DNA of 64,000 bases from NCBI RefSeq assembly GCF_040958095.1, contig NC_091181.1, positions 30,902,029 through 30,966,028 on the forward strand. Reading direction: 5' to 3'. The stretch's first letter is position 1. Every line of letters begins with the position of its first letter. This DNA is from Procambarus clarkii (Eukaryota > Arthropoda > Malacostraca > Decapoda > Cambaridae). This document shows positions 10,491-21,559 of this stretch, in pieces. The notes under the pieces were generated by a model. That model saw nothing but the letters and a program-made list of their open reading frames with translations, did no database searches and was not told the origin of the DNA. The position numbers and the translations under genes are program-made.

Positions 10491-11036
10491 TCTATTCAGT
10501 TGTGTTCAGTTGTAAACTAAAGTCTTTAAAAATGTAATAAGTTTTACGAAACGCGCTCGTGTCGCGTCAGACTAGAAATAAAAATGAATTTTGGAGAATT
10601 GATTTTTGATTTACCTCCAACAGTGAAAAGAAATGTACGAAAGATTGAGAAAATTCGTGTTAGAATTATTAATCTTACTTTTTCGGTCATATTTAATAAT
10701 TAATGTATTTGTATACTTTCATTGTAAAACATACAATATCACTTGGTAAAGAGTCAACAGCACACTGGAGACAATTGTGCATGTGAGCGCCTTAACCAAT
10801 ACCGGTAATCTGCCTCTTAAGTTCAGTTCCAAGTCTTCGCTACACATTTTGGCAGCCAACAAAGATGGTGTTCGTGCTGTCTGCACATAAAGCAACAATC
10901 TTGTTTTGTAAGACAAATTTGTCACTTACGTCCTTCAACATAGCACACTGTAGGTCGCACGTTCCACCGGGTAAGGAAATAAACTCCGTAATTTTTGCCT
11001 TAAACGCCACAATTTGGCAAAAATTACCGCACGACG
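10491..11036. other. No gene recognised
   Basis: AT-rich sequence; nothing recognised. Confidence 0.4.
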
Positions 11037-11115
11037 ATTCAAGTTCAAGTATGTTTATTGAGACAAGAAAAAATACATCTCAAAGGGATAGAGTAGCTTA
11101 GGCTATTTCTACCCC
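11037..11115 (-). repeat. I-like LINE 3' tail fragment
   Basis: The block tcaagttcaagtatgtttat followed by gagtagcttaggctatttct is repeated at 49977-50060. There it joins a minus-strand LINE ORF2 C-terminus, so this is the 3' end of the same family with a (TTCAAG)-type tail. Confidence 0.7.
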
Positions 11116-11826
11116 CCTGCTAGCACGACGATTTGAAAAAGTTTGATGTCTTTTTGGTTTTATGCGTCTAAAATGACTAATGCCTTTTGTTTTATTGAAA
11201 TCCTCTATTACTTTGCCCAATATGTATGATGATGATAAAATGTTGGTAACTATTGATTCTGATTTGGTATGTGACGAGGACAATTTTGGTTCATAAATTT
11301 TCTTTTATCAATGTCAACAAGCTGTCATTGGCGCGAAAACTTTGGCCGGGACACACAGTATGATAACCAACTAGAGCTTCACTTGCTGCAATGTTATCGC
11401 TCTCACTATCACCATCACGTCTCACCATAAATTACATTATGTTTTTAACAGAAGCCAGAGTCTTTTCAGCATCCTTATCTTTCTAGGTAGATGTTGGTTG
11501 ATGTCGCTTCTGTCTCCTTGAGAAACGGAAAAATGGACATTAAAATATTGTCATATCACTCTTGTTCCATCACTACGCAGTTTGTCCAGTTTAATAAATT
11601 TGAATTCCTTCTGGAGATCGTCATTAAAACTGCAGTTTCACCTCTTCGACATTGCAAGGATAGACTTAAATCTTTAAAACAATATGGAGTTTAAACCACT
11701 GGCATATCATAAAAAAGCCAGCGGTGAGCACATGGGCAACACCAGCGCTGTAGAACATGCGCCACGCTGGAGACGCGCAAGGCTTGTCAACATGTAGTTT
11801 TTATTTTCTCAGAATAAATAGCTGCT
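11116..11826. other. No gene recognised
   Basis: No domain in the short open frames on either strand. Confidence 0.4.
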
Positions 11827-12035
11827 GATATCTATACTTAGTACCGAATAATGCGAGTTTATGGTTTATACGAATTACTGATATCCATGATATTGATATC
11901 TATACTTAGTACCGAATAATGCGAGTTTATGGTTTATACGAATTACTGATATCCATGATATTGATATCTATACTTAGTACCGAATAATGCGAGTTTATGG
12001 TTTATACGAATTACTGATATCCATGATATTGATAT
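11827..12035. repeat. 68-bp tandem repeat, three copies
   Basis: Units begin at 11827, 11895 and 11963 with gatatctatacttagtacc and are nearly identical. Exact spacing and high identity suggest a recently expanded minisatellite. Confidence 0.92.
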
Positions 12036-12111
12036 GCGCTTATAGGTTATGAATAATAATTTATGATTGACCAATAATAAAATATACTTACAGTTCTATT
12101 CATTTTTTTTT

Positions 12112-12680
12112 AGTTTGGTTTATTTATTATGCACCCCATACCCATCCTGTGGGAGGTAGTGGAAAGGGTTACAGTCACATCATGCACTCAGGGACTTTTT
12201 TCCAGGGATATTCCTGCGCGGACCTGAGACTATACAGTTCCTGATCCACGGGGACTGGAGAGGTTACAGTCACTCAGTTACTACCTACAGTTAGCAAACT
12301 GGGGATATTTGGCTAAGATTTCTGATAGCAGATCATTTTGAATGAAATAGTTACACGTCTCTTGAACATTTATTCAAGAATTCACGTATATTTTTCATTC
12401 ACAGTGACGGAGGGTGTGTGAATAAATTTGTTGAAAGTTTACATTTTACATTACATTTACAGCTACATCAGCAGGTAATGCAAATTCCCAGAGATACCTA
12501 TAGCCAAGGTCTAAGCAGAGCAGTAGTAACATCTAGGAGTCGGCTGATTTTATGGGATGATCCATAGATGTGTGGCTCTTCTTGCATGAAAATATGATGA
12601 TAGATGGATTTGCTAGTGTAGATTTCACTCTGCCTCAGATCTACAAGGTTTTGTTGACGTTTTTGGTATACTATTGTTCA
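12112..12680 (-). pseudogene. Decayed LINE fragment (minus strand)
   Basis: Begins with the same 3' end block as 6809 (ttattatgcaccccatac). It continues with decayed ORF2 C-terminal sequence matching 7190-7560 on the minus strand. Many small changes make it older than the 6809-7603 copy. Confidence 0.65.
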
Positions 12681-12783
12681 CAGACTGCTTATATGCAATC
12701 CAAGTTATATTCTATTCTTTCTTTGGCTAACTCATCAGCTCTATCATGAATTCGGAGGCCACCTTCATCTCTTCTATTACATG

Positions 12784-12850
12784 ACTTGATAATGGTCCAG
12801 GACGGACCGAAACGTCTTCGTTTCTTCCCTTTTTGATGTGTGATTTGGTC
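12784..12850 (+). repeat. Partial copy of the palindromic repeat at 63531
   Basis: aatggtccaggacggaccga and the following bases match one arm of the inverted repeat at 63531-63683. Here only one arm is present. Confidence 0.6.
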
Positions 12851-13802
12851 ATCATATCCAGTGATATGTATCATTATATCTTCAGCTTAGCTAATGTGTT
12901 CGTTGGACTTGCTAGGCGCATGTAGAAACACATGAGAACCAGCAGCTGGCTTATTAGGTCACGTAACCTGTTGTTTATCATGAGGCCAGGGAGCTAGCTG
13001 GGCGGCCAGTTACCTTATGACAGCCGCACTAGCAAGCCCTTCGTCTACAAGTTCCCGCACCAGCAAATCCTAGCACCACAAAACTCCTTCATCAATTCCC
13101 CACACCAGCAAGTCCATAAGGAGGTCCATAAAGCCAAGACACAAGACACTGCGAGCCTCCGGGATGTCACCCAGGGTCCTATACCTCATTGTTGGCCTGG
13201 TAACTATACTCTCCCATCACATACATTCCTTTATTTATATTTAAAATAAGCAAGTAAGAATGGCTCGCAGACTAATGTTGGGTTCTGGTATTTAGTTAAG
13301 ACACAAGTTGAGGTACACACCTTACGACACCCACGCCAGTAACGGCGCAGGGTGTAGCAGAGCTCATATAATCTCCTCTTCCCTAGCACTTTAGAGAGAC
13401 AGCCGCCGCCGCGCCAAGTCAACTGCAGCTTCACCGGATCCTCCCATCATGCACTTGCCCCCGGACGGCCGCCCATAAGTGCCTGGTAAATGAATAGACG
13501 AAAAATCCTTAAACCGTGGATGTGGGGGTTTGACCGCGTGATGCACCCGGGTAATTGTTTGCATCAGTTGAAATATACAGTCCACTTAATTGAATATCAA
13601 CCCCACCGTACCTGCTGCCACACCCCAGAGGTGGCGCTGCTTCTCACCCAACACATGTTCTTTCACTTTATATTTTAACCATATTTTCTCACCCTAACTA
13701 ACTTTCTTATATCTATTGAAAAATTCCCAGTAAGTGTACCAACGCATTTGTGAGGGTCCCTGGGGAGAGTTGCGTGGGACTGTTAACCAGTTGGCTTGAC
13801 AG
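12851..13802. other. No gene recognised
   Basis: Short repeats of the type ccagcaagtcc / cagcaaatcc near 13020-13115; otherwise nothing that I can name. Confidence 0.4.
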
Positions 13803-14110
13803 ATGGGTCCCGTGGCGCAGTGGTAATGCACTCGTCCCGCTCTTCGCAAGCTATTTCGCCTGGGTTCGTATCCTGGCCAAGAAAGATTGACTAGGCGTCA
13901 ATCCTTAACCGTACGCCTCTGTTCACCTAGCAGTGAATGGGTACCTGGTTAAACTATTTGGCGGGTCGTATTCCAGGGAAAATTAAGATTAAGGACCTGC
14001 CAGAAACACTATACGTGTTAGTGCTTTACAAGAATGTAAAAAGTCTCGCATATATAATGCTACATAGCCTACCCGGCTTGGCGCCTTCTTTTGATAATTA
14101 CTTACTTGCA
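13803..14110 (+). mobile_element. tRNA-derived SINE, family B
   Basis: The head gtcccgtggcgcagtggtaa resembles a tRNA A-box and gggttcgtatcc a B-box. The body is tgttcacctagcagtgaatg, ggtacctggtta and gtattccaggg. The 3' tail ctgccagaaacactatacgt gttagtgctttacaagaatg is the same tail motif found on LINE ends at 4594, 8600, 18973 and 55125. A minus-strand copy is at 19435-19715. Confidence 0.85.
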
Positions 14111-15148
14111 TATATAACTAAGAATTATCTATAGTGGGAAAGATGTATGAATGGTCGAAGGTGACATTCATACATCTTGAAGAACCAGAGACTGGTGGGA
14201 ACTCTGTAGTGTAACTTTGTTGGGGGTCAACCATTTGTTATGGGTTTGCTATTGTTTTCTTCCAGGATATTTGAAGCACTCAATTGTGGGTAATTGTGAT
14301 ATTATTTACGGTGACGTAATCTAAGTTTTTGATAGAGCTTAATGAAATGCTGGCTGAAAGATAGAAGCACATGGTAAAGTGGGATAACTTAAGTTGGATT
14401 GGAAATTGTTTACTTCAAAGAAAACTTGTGTAGCATAAAAGGACTAAGTCCGAGTGTGAAATTATTGCCAGTTTATTTTCTCTTTTGCAACTTGCATATG
14501 TTTCTTTTGTTTCCTCTTTGATCGTTTCCAATCCTCTAATAACTTTTTCCATTGGAGTTGCCCATGAATTTTTTCTTAGAAATTCCTTGCCTAACTCTAT
14601 AGTTTATCTCGCCTGTATAGTTCCTCTTAATTCTTTTCCATATCTATCTATCTTTTTGTTGATTTCAGCATATTCATTCCCCCTTCATTTTCCATGTCTC
14701 ATTTTATTTCACTAGTTCCTTAATTTGTTCTTCCTGTGGTCTTACCTTACCTGTCAAGCTGGCAACTTCCAGCTCTTTCTGAAAAATGTTTTCTTTTACA
14801 AACTTATTAACTTATTTTTATTTTGTATTTCTCTGGCTAATTAAACAAGTTTTTCTTCGTGAATCTTTTGCAGATCCTCAACTTTTACTAATCTGCCCAT
14901 AAAACCAGCATTGCTAATTTCCTCCTGAGTGAAGCCCTTGTAATTATTGCTTCGTGTTGACATTTCAGTATCCGTGGCGTTAGCCATTTTGTTTATTTTG
15001 ATTAGCCTAGCTTTAATTTTTTTCCCCAAATTCCATCTTTTTCCAATAATTGTTGCTTTCCATCTCCTGTAATTGATCTCGGTGTGTTTATGATCTGGGA
15101 CACCACTGGTGAACCTCTCAACCATACCACATAGACCTAGATAATGGT
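14111..15148. other. Unassigned, with one uncertain minus-strand open frame
   Basis: A 94-codon frame at 14841-15125 on the minus strand is basic and hydrophilic in its middle and has no motif that I recognise. It could be a host exon, a retroelement ORF1 piece or chance. The rest is T-rich and non-coding. Confidence 0.3.
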
Positions 15149-15342
15149 GTGTTAATGTTTCAGCTCCCTGTGATACTTTGTCGTGGCTGTGTATTTACTG
15201 TCTGTAACTGCAAAGTAACTCTTGGACTCCGCCTTTCTAACCAATTTATTTTCCTCTATTATGTCTACTACATAATAGTAGTGTATTATTACACACGCGT
15301 GAAATACATGTGTATTTCTCTTACACACGCACACACACACAC

Positions 15343-15522
15343 ATCCCCAGGAAGCAGCCTGTATAGCAGCTGTCTAACTCCCGGGTACCTATTTACTGCT
15401 AGATGAACAAGTGCACCAGGGTGAAAGAAACTGCTCATTTGTTTCTGCCTCCACCGGGGATGGAACCCGGGCACTTAGGACTACGACACCAGAGCGCTGT
15501 CCGCTCAGCCGCGAGGCCCCCC
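15343..15522 (-). mobile_element. SINE family A (minus)
   Basis: In plus orientation it reads cccaggaagcagcctgtata ... ggtacctatttactgctaga ... gatggaacccgggcac ... ccgctcagccgcgagg, the reverse of the family A body and tRNA-like head. Confidence 0.85.
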
Positions 15523-15538
15523 AAAAGTGTATGTTTGT

Positions 15539-15702
15539 ACTCACCTAGTTGTGCTTGCGGGGGTTGAGCTTTGGCTCTTTGGTCCCGCCTCTTAACTGTC
15601 AATCAACTGGTGTACAGATTCCTGAGCCTATTGGGCTCTATCATATCTACATTTGAAACTGTGTATGGAGTCAGCCTCCACCCATTTATTAACTACTCTG
15701 AC

Positions 15703-15704
<2 letters not shown>
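15539..15704 (-). pseudogene. CR1-like LINE 3' end fragment
   Basis: Starts gtactcacctagttgtgctt, the reverse of the LINE 3' end. The minus strand then encodes VNKWVEADSIHSFKCRYDRA, matching the WNEL...VEANSIQDFKSRYDR C-terminus at 50851-51080. Only the last coding part and the UTR remain. Confidence 0.7.

Positions 15705-15787
<83 letters not shown>
15705..15787. repeat. (TG)n microsatellite
   Basis: About 41 TG dinucleotides between two LINE 3' end fragments. Confidence 0.97.
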
Positions 15788-15789
<2 letters not shown>

Positions 15790-15860
15790 ACTAGTTGTGT
15801 TTTTGCGGGGCTTTGCTCTTTCGGCCCACCTCTCAACTGTCAATCAACTGTTTACTAACT
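15788..15860 (-). repeat. Second CR1-like LINE 3' UTR fragment
   Basis: tttactagttgtgtttttgc and ctcaactgtcaatcaactgt repeat the block at 15542-15612, starting directly after the (TG)n array. Confidence 0.7.
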
Positions 15861-15898
15861 ACTTTTTTTTTCTCTCTCTCTCTCCACACCACACACAC

Positions 15899-16175
<277 letters not shown>

Positions 16176-16228
16176 ATATATGAATATATATGAATATAAT
16201 GTATCAAATGTTAACTTTATGCCTGCAG

Positions 16229-16858
16229 GTTCTGGGTATAACAGGGGTGACAAAACAGGAGTGCGTCGACATCGACTGTAGTACCCACGCTGCTGGTGAT
16301 CAAATTCCTGACCCGACAAACTGCAACAGGTATTACGTCTGCCTGGCCAATGGACATCCGAGTGATGTTGTGTTCGACTGTGATGTAGGCGAGAAATTTG
16401 ATACAAATACATCTGCATGCGTAGCTTCTGCTGATGCTACTTGTGGTGTATGTCCACCAACATGCAAATATTCATGTGGTAATAATACGGTAGTCTTCCC
16501 AATAGCAGATCCCACCGACTGTACCAAATACTTATTGTGTGGAATATTTAACCCTCCCGTCGCACTGGAATGTGATTCAGGTACTGATCTCTACTTTAAC
16601 GGGACGGCGTGTCAGTCCGACATAAATCAGTGTTGCGACTCTTGTGCCGTCTTCTGCGACACTGCCTTCACCGAGATCGCTGATCCTACAAATTGCACAA
16701 ATTATTACTTCTGTTCGGCTGCCGGTTACTATCCCGAGGCTGATGACTTACACACGTGTCCGGAAGGAGAAAACTATTCCTCTGCAGATGGGACGTGCAG
16801 CGCGTCAGCTGAGTGTGTACAGCCCTGCGCCGCCGCCGCCGCTGCCCTGGACGGGTGA
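16229..16858 (+). CDS. Peritrophin-like protein 1, main exon (three CBM14 domains)
   Basis: The exon follows the acceptor ttatgcctgcag and starts in phase 0 with gttctgggtata, just as its paralogue at 34488 starts. It encodes three type-2 chitin-binding (CBM14, peritrophin-A) domains at about 16270-16440, 16465-16635 and 16650-16820. Each has six cysteines and the signature DPTNC..YY.C or a variant. Such secreted proteins bind chitin in cuticle or peritrophic matrix. The frame stops at 16858, but ggacgg/gtgagc at 16849-16860 is a good splice donor (exon end 16854, phase 2), so further exons are possible; the paralogue has a fourth domain. The signal-peptide exon was not found upstream. Spliced product is likely expressed; no break is seen. 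Confidence 0.88.
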   Translation, partial: VLGITGVTKQECVDIDCSTHAAGDQIPDPTNCNRYYVCLANGHPSDVVFDCDVGEKFDTNTSACVASADATCGVCPPTCKYSCGNNTVVFPIADPTDCTKYLLCGIFNPPVALECDSGTDLYFNGTACQSDINQCCDSCAVFCDTAFTEIADPTNCTNYYFCSAAGYYPEADDLHTCPEGENYSSADGTCSASAECVQPCAAAAAALDG

Positions 16859-16913
16859 GCGACGCACCTGGCGACGCAGCCCTGGACGGGTGAGCGACGC
16901 ACCTGGCGACGCA
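16844..16913. repeat. 35-bp direct repeat containing two splice-donor-like sites
   Basis: gccctggacgggtgagcgac and the following 15 bases occur twice in tandem (starts 16844 and 16879). Each copy contains the possible donor gg/gtgagc, so alternative donors would differ by 35 bases. Confidence 0.75.
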
Positions 16914-17109
16914 CCTGACACAAAAACAAATGAGTGTCGGGTAAACATAATGAGGGCATACTGTTCACTATATGTAAATGTAAAATTATGAATGTTTTGG
17001 TTTGAAATTATTGAGGTTTACAAATAAAAATAAATAATCAACTTTAGTTTATTAGTATCCATTCCCAGTTCAATAAAGTCATTCTAATATATATATGAGA
17101 AAATAATTT

Positions 17110-17195
17110 TGAGTCAAAGGGATGACTTGAACCGTTCTGGAGATTCACAGACACATGTCTTAACCCACTCGGCCACGATAGGACAAAAGCCTACT
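17110..17195 (-). mobile_element. tRNA-derived SINE head (minus)
   Basis: The reverse complement has TGGCCGAGTGGGTTAAG (A box, serine/leucine tRNA style) and GGTTCAAGTC (B box). It has diverged from a functional tRNA. Confidence 0.65.
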
Positions 17196-17279
17196 AACCC
17201 CGAACTCTACTGAATTTACTGGGAGGTTCTGGAGGCCCCAGACTGAAACTCAACCAGGATTTATACAGTCGGCCCGCCT

Positions 17280-18960
17280 ACACTCTGGCCTGCGGGTAAT
17301 GGTGATGAAATCACAATTGGACGATGTATCTTTGAGAAAATTCACTCACTTAAACCCAAAGCTTGGGGGCATTAGTGACATACCGACTATGGTATACAAA
17401 AGGGCCGCTTATGTCCTTGCACCAGCCACAGTTCTGCTATTCAACAAATCTTTTGAGTGTTATACTGTTCCTGATATCCTTAAAAAATGAAAGTAACTCC
17501 AGTTCATAAAGGAGGCGAGACAGCTAACAAACAATTACAGACCAATGTCGGGCCTACCAATATTATCATAAATATTTGTAAAAATTATTTATATCCATCT
17601 TTACACTTACCATGTAAAATTCAACATATTAAGTCATAGCCATTTTGCTTTCTGATCTGTTGTAGCAATTATCTATTATTAATTTGCTTGATTTAATCTA
17701 TACAGTCCTTGACAAAAATGAGTTCCCAATTGGCCTCTTCACTGACCTGAGAAAGGCTTTTGATACCGTAAAAAATAGCTACCTCTAAATTAAACTTCAT
17801 CATTCTGGAATCCGAGACCTTGCTCTGTACCATATCCGATCATAGCTTAATAACAGACATCAATATGTAGCCATCAATGACATAACCTCCCACACTCTAC
17901 CATTAACCGTAGGAGTGCCACAAGGCAGCATCTTTGGACCTCTCCTATATCATTAATACATCAATGGCTTGCCAAATGTCTAAAGTTCATCAACCTATAC
18001 TATTTGCTGACGATTCTACCTTTCATCTGTTCAAACACCAACCCACACACTAAATAATATTATAAATAACGAATTAAAAAAGTCCACTCATGGATGTCAA
18101 CTAACAAACTCACACTAAACAGAAAAGACCTACTACATTTTATTTGAAAGTAAATCATCAAACAAATACACCTTCAGATAGACAATATTAACATTGTCCT
18201 TAAAAATTATGGAAAGTTCCTTGGCCTTTATAGACGAGAGTCTAACGTCAGCACCCACATACAACACATAGCCTAAAACTGACGGTGTACTCTCAAAAAT
18301 CAGATATTACGTTCCCAAATCTGCTCTCCTCGCGTTATACTACACGCTAACCTATTCGTATCTTACATACGGTATCTATGCATGGGGTTCCTCCACTGCA
18401 AACTACCATAAACTCATCATCACCAAGCAAAAATCTGCCATCAGAACTATAACTGTGCCTTCAGACAACACACAGCCCCACTGTTTAAATCCCTAAACAT
18501 GCTAAACATACACTCACTCCACACATTCTCTTATGCTATTTACAATTACAAAACCTTATTGCTAGTATCTAATTCTGATTTGAAACTCTTAATTGATAGA
18601 TGTAATAGAACCCATGAGCATCTCACCATAAATAAATATCTATTTAATATCCCCAGTCCGACTAAATCTGTACAAACACTCCGTGCAAGTAAAAGAACCC
18701 AATATATGGATCTTACTCCATAACGAATTAAAAAATATTGTCTAACTTATGCCTTATTCAAAAGTGGAACCAAAAAGTACATAATTTCACTTTCATAGTA
18801 TCCCACTTTGTGCTGCTAACAATGCGGTATCTTGTGCTACCCATTGACCCAGTTTATTACTACAAAGTGCAATCTCATCTATGTAATTTATTATTTTAAT
18901 TTATAATGTAGTTATTATGTTAAATTCAAATTTTGTTACAAAGTACCTATTATTACATTT
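17280..18960 (+). pseudogene. Decayed LINE reverse transcriptase (CR1/Jockey-like)
   Basis: Across several frames the translation shows VTPVHKGGE, then LFTDLRKAFDTV (about 17735-17770), GVPQGSIFGPLLYH (about 17910-17950), a weak FADD-like site near 18000 and the C-terminal region to about 18780. Many stops and shifts make this an old inactive copy. A piece of the same C-terminus is at 51590-51850 and, in minus orientation, at 55845-56590. Confidence 0.8.
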
Positions 18961-18964
18961 ATTG

Positions 18965-19030
18965 GTTAGCTTAAGGACCTACGGGAAACGCTATGTGTGT
19001 TAGTGGTTTTGCAAGAATGTACCACAATCA
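18965..19030 (+). repeat. LINE/SINE shared 3' tail motif
   Basis: gaaacgctatgtgtgttagtggttttgcaagaatgt is the same tail as at 4600, 13994 and 20555; it follows the decayed LINE. Confidence 0.65.
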
Positions 19031-19434
19031 CCAATGTATACATTTTCACAATTCAATGCATTTTCTTGTATATAAATAAATTAATCAAAGTTGCACACGA
19101 TGACGGAGGGTAAGGCTGTCTGAGTCTCCCTCACTCAGAAACCTCGGTCTTGGACATTAAAGTTGAGCTGTGTAATTGACGCAGGAGTCCGTCCACGGCA
19201 TACCTTGACACTAGGCGTCCAGCACTCGGTGAAGTGAACCTCACTTGAAACAGGTTCAAGGCCCCAACCGTGGCCTCAGTTGAAATGGGGTGCCTTCCTG
19301 GGTGCACTTAAACACTCGTCTATATCGAATACTTCACAGATCATCGAAACAGTCTTGTCTCTCAGCTTGCTTTGACTATTTCGATGACCAGTCTCTTAGC
19401 TCCTGTGCTGCCACATACCAGTGGACCTTTGGTT
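19031..19434. other. No gene recognised
   Basis: Nothing recognised; a short open frame at 19290-19508 has no motif. Confidence 0.4.
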
Positions 19435-19720
19435 CTTGCACACCTTCGGTTCCTGTAATTTTTTTATGTATATATACAAGACTTCTTTCATTCTTGTACA
19501 GCCACTAGTACACGTAGCGTTTCTGGCAGTCCTTAATCCTATGTTCCCTGGAATACGACCCCGCGAAAAATCGTTTAACAACCAGGTACACATTTTACTG
19601 TTGAGTTAAACAGAGGCTACAGTTAAGGATTTGCGCCCAGTAAATCCTTCCCGGCCAGGATGCGAACCAAGGACAAAGGGCTCGCGAGCGTCTTAACCAC
19701 TACACCACGGGGACTGCATT
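19435..19720 (-). mobile_element. SINE family B (minus)
   Basis: Mirror of 13803-14110: tail motif at 19485-19530, gttccctggaatacgacccc, aaccaggtacac, then the tRNA-like head ccactacaccacggggact. Confidence 0.82.
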
Positions 19721-20084
19721 GAATGCATTGTATTGATTTTTTTCTTTATGTCTTTCTTTTCCGCAGTTACAAGACCATCCGAAACAGTTATGTTGTTGAA
19801 CAAACGAAATTTGATAAGAAAAAGATCTTTCTCCGTTTTTTTCTTAAAATTTGTTCATGTATTTTGTATTTTGACATTGCTATAAGTCTCCCCGGCTTGG
19901 TGCCTTCTTCTTTTGATAATTACTTACTTACTTAGAGCTTATTAAAGTATTTACAAAAAGATACAGTACTGGAGCAACACTTAACACCGAGTGATCGAAA
20001 TACAAATATCTCAGTACAATGACCTGATACCGTCCTTACCAGCCCAGTGGTTTATCAATGATAATAGGGGAAATCAAGGTGGCT

Positions 20085-20410
20085 AAGTGTAAACTATTGT
20101 ATCTCACAACCTATGAAAGTGTAAACTAATGCATCTCACAACCTGTGAAAGTGTAAACTGCATCTCACAACCTGAGAAAGTGTAAACTGCATCTCACAAC
20201 CTGTGAAAGTGTAAACTGCATCTCACAACCTGAGAAAGTGTAAACTACTGCATCTCACAACCTGTGAAAGTGTAAACTACTGCATCTCACAACCTGTGAA
20301 AGTGCATTTCACAACCTGGGAGAGCGTAGGTTACTGTATCTAACAACCTGGGCAAGTATAAGTTACTGCGTCTCACAACCCAGAGAAATGTTAGGCTACG
20401 GTGTTTCGCA
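20085..20410. repeat. Minisatellite, about 28-32 bp unit, about eleven copies
   Basis: Units of the form gtgtaaact(act)gcatctcacaacctgtgaaa. The centre units are almost identical and the outer ones diverge, as usual for a decaying tandem array. Unit length varies by short deletions of the act triplet. Confidence 0.88.
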
Positions 20411-20694
20411 ACCTTCACATGTTATCGCCTCGCCCGATGGGAAAGTCACACATGGGACACGAACCAGTTATAAAGAAGCGTCACATATGAAGAGTATTTT
20501 CACCTTAAGGATAAATAACCTAATATGCTTGAGGTCAACAACAGTAATTTACTACGCGTACTAGTGGCTGTACAAGAATGTAACAACTCTTGTATATATC
20601 TCAAAAAAAAAAAAAAAATTTAGAAGACATTCAAGATAAATAGCTGACAGATTATGTTTTGTCCTTAAGGCTGATTATACATATCACAGAGAAA
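20411..20694. other. Spacer with one shared tail motif
   Basis: A LINE/SINE tail motif (actagtggctgtacaagaat) is at about 20558-20577 and an A run at 20606-20620. Otherwise nothing was seen. Confidence 0.5.
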
Positions 20695-20729
20695 TATAAT
20701 CAGCCTAGAAGCATTTCCTTATCTCTAGT

Positions 20730-20782
20730 ACTAATATGACCGAAGAAGGAAGTGCAGTATCAGTTGTCCTCCACCTCACCAG
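20730..20782 (+). promoter_or_regulatory. Possible core promoter of peritrophin-like gene 2
   Basis: TCAGTT at 20759-20764 fits the arthropod initiator TCAGTY, about 20 bases before the ATG. A weak TATA-like taatat lies about 28 bases further upstream. This is inference from consensus only. Confidence 0.35.
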
Positions 20783-20818
20783 ATGTTACCACTCGCCCTC
20801 TACCTTGGTCTTATCCTG
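20783..20818 (+). CDS. Peritrophin-like protein 2, exon 1 (signal peptide)
   Basis: Twelve codons, MLPLALYLGLIL, end at the donor ctg/gtgagt in phase 0. The main exon at 34488 also begins in phase 0, after tgtgtttcag, with VPGVWSRGEA. The two sides give a typical secretory signal peptide: hydrophobic core, then small residues before the mature chitin-binding part. An exon this small is easily missed by gene finders. The match of signal peptide, phase and orientation is the evidence, and no transcript was available. Confidence 0.75.
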
Positions 20819-20984
20819 GTGAGTCTGGCGCCACTCCTGTTTACATCAGCATATAAGTGTACAGCGGACAATAATAGCTGAGCCAGTGACAGACGTACTC
20901 ATATATAATGCAATGAAATGAGTGACAGGCACATATACGGATGAATCCAGGTCGAAGGGCCACAGTCAGTGTGTTTGTGTAATT

Positions 20985-21235
20985 ACCTAAGTGTAGTTAC
21001 AAGATGAGAGCTATGCTCGTGGTGTCCCGTCTTCCCAGTACTCTTTGTCGTATAACACTTTGAAACTACTGACGGTTTTGGCGCCTCCACCACATTCTCA
21101 TTTAGTTTGTTCCAACCGTCTAAAACTCTGTTTGTAAAAGAAACTTTTCTAATATTTTTTCGGTATCTCAGTTTTCTTAGCTTGAATCTGTGTCCTCTTG
21201 TTCGTGAAGTTGCTGGTGAGTGAAATTGAAAGCTG

Positions 21236-21239
<4 letters not shown>
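20985..21239 (-). pseudogene. CR1-like LINE ORF2 C-terminus
   Basis: The minus strand encodes TRGHRFKLRKLRYRKNIRKV followed by SFTNRVLDGWNKLNENVVEA. This is the standard C-terminal block of CR1-like LINEs (compare FSFGIRGMENWNELKKQVVEA at 50930-51010). The upstream ORF is missing. Confidence 0.75.

Positions 21240-21323
<84 letters not shown>
21240..21323. repeat. (TG)n microsatellite
   Basis: About 41 TG dinucleotides. It abuts tactcacctatttgtgcctg, the reverse of a LINE 3' end. Confidence 0.97.
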
Positions 21324-21326
<3 letters not shown>

Positions 21327-21364
21327 CACCTATTTGTGCCTGCATATACTGAAAACACACACAT

Positions 21365-21525
21365 GCACAGGATGCAGCCCGTAGCACGTGTCTATCTCCT
21401 AGGTACCTATTTTCTACTAAGTGAAAGAAACACTGCCCATTTGTTCCTGTTTCGGCCGGGAAACGAATCCGAGCCCATTATGACTACGACACCCGGGCTG
21501 TTCGATTGGCTGCGAGTCTGCTTCC
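21365..21525 (-). mobile_element. SINE family A (minus), diverged
   Basis: Carries gcagcccgtagcac, ggtacctattttctactaag, gaaagaaacactgcccattt and a degenerate tRNA-like head in reverse. Confidence 0.75.
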
Positions 21526-21559
21526 CTCCAATTTTCTCTCTCTCTTTCTTCATTCCCCT

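Noticed and set aside
14841-15125. 94-codon minus-strand frame as a gene
   Set aside because: No recognisable domain, no clear splice sites and no paralogue in the window; kept only as an uncertain frame in the description.
20085-20410. Regular repeats resembling a CRISPR array
   Set aside because: No unique spacers; units are contiguous and diverged, in a eukaryotic intergenic region. The same holds for 48421-48680.
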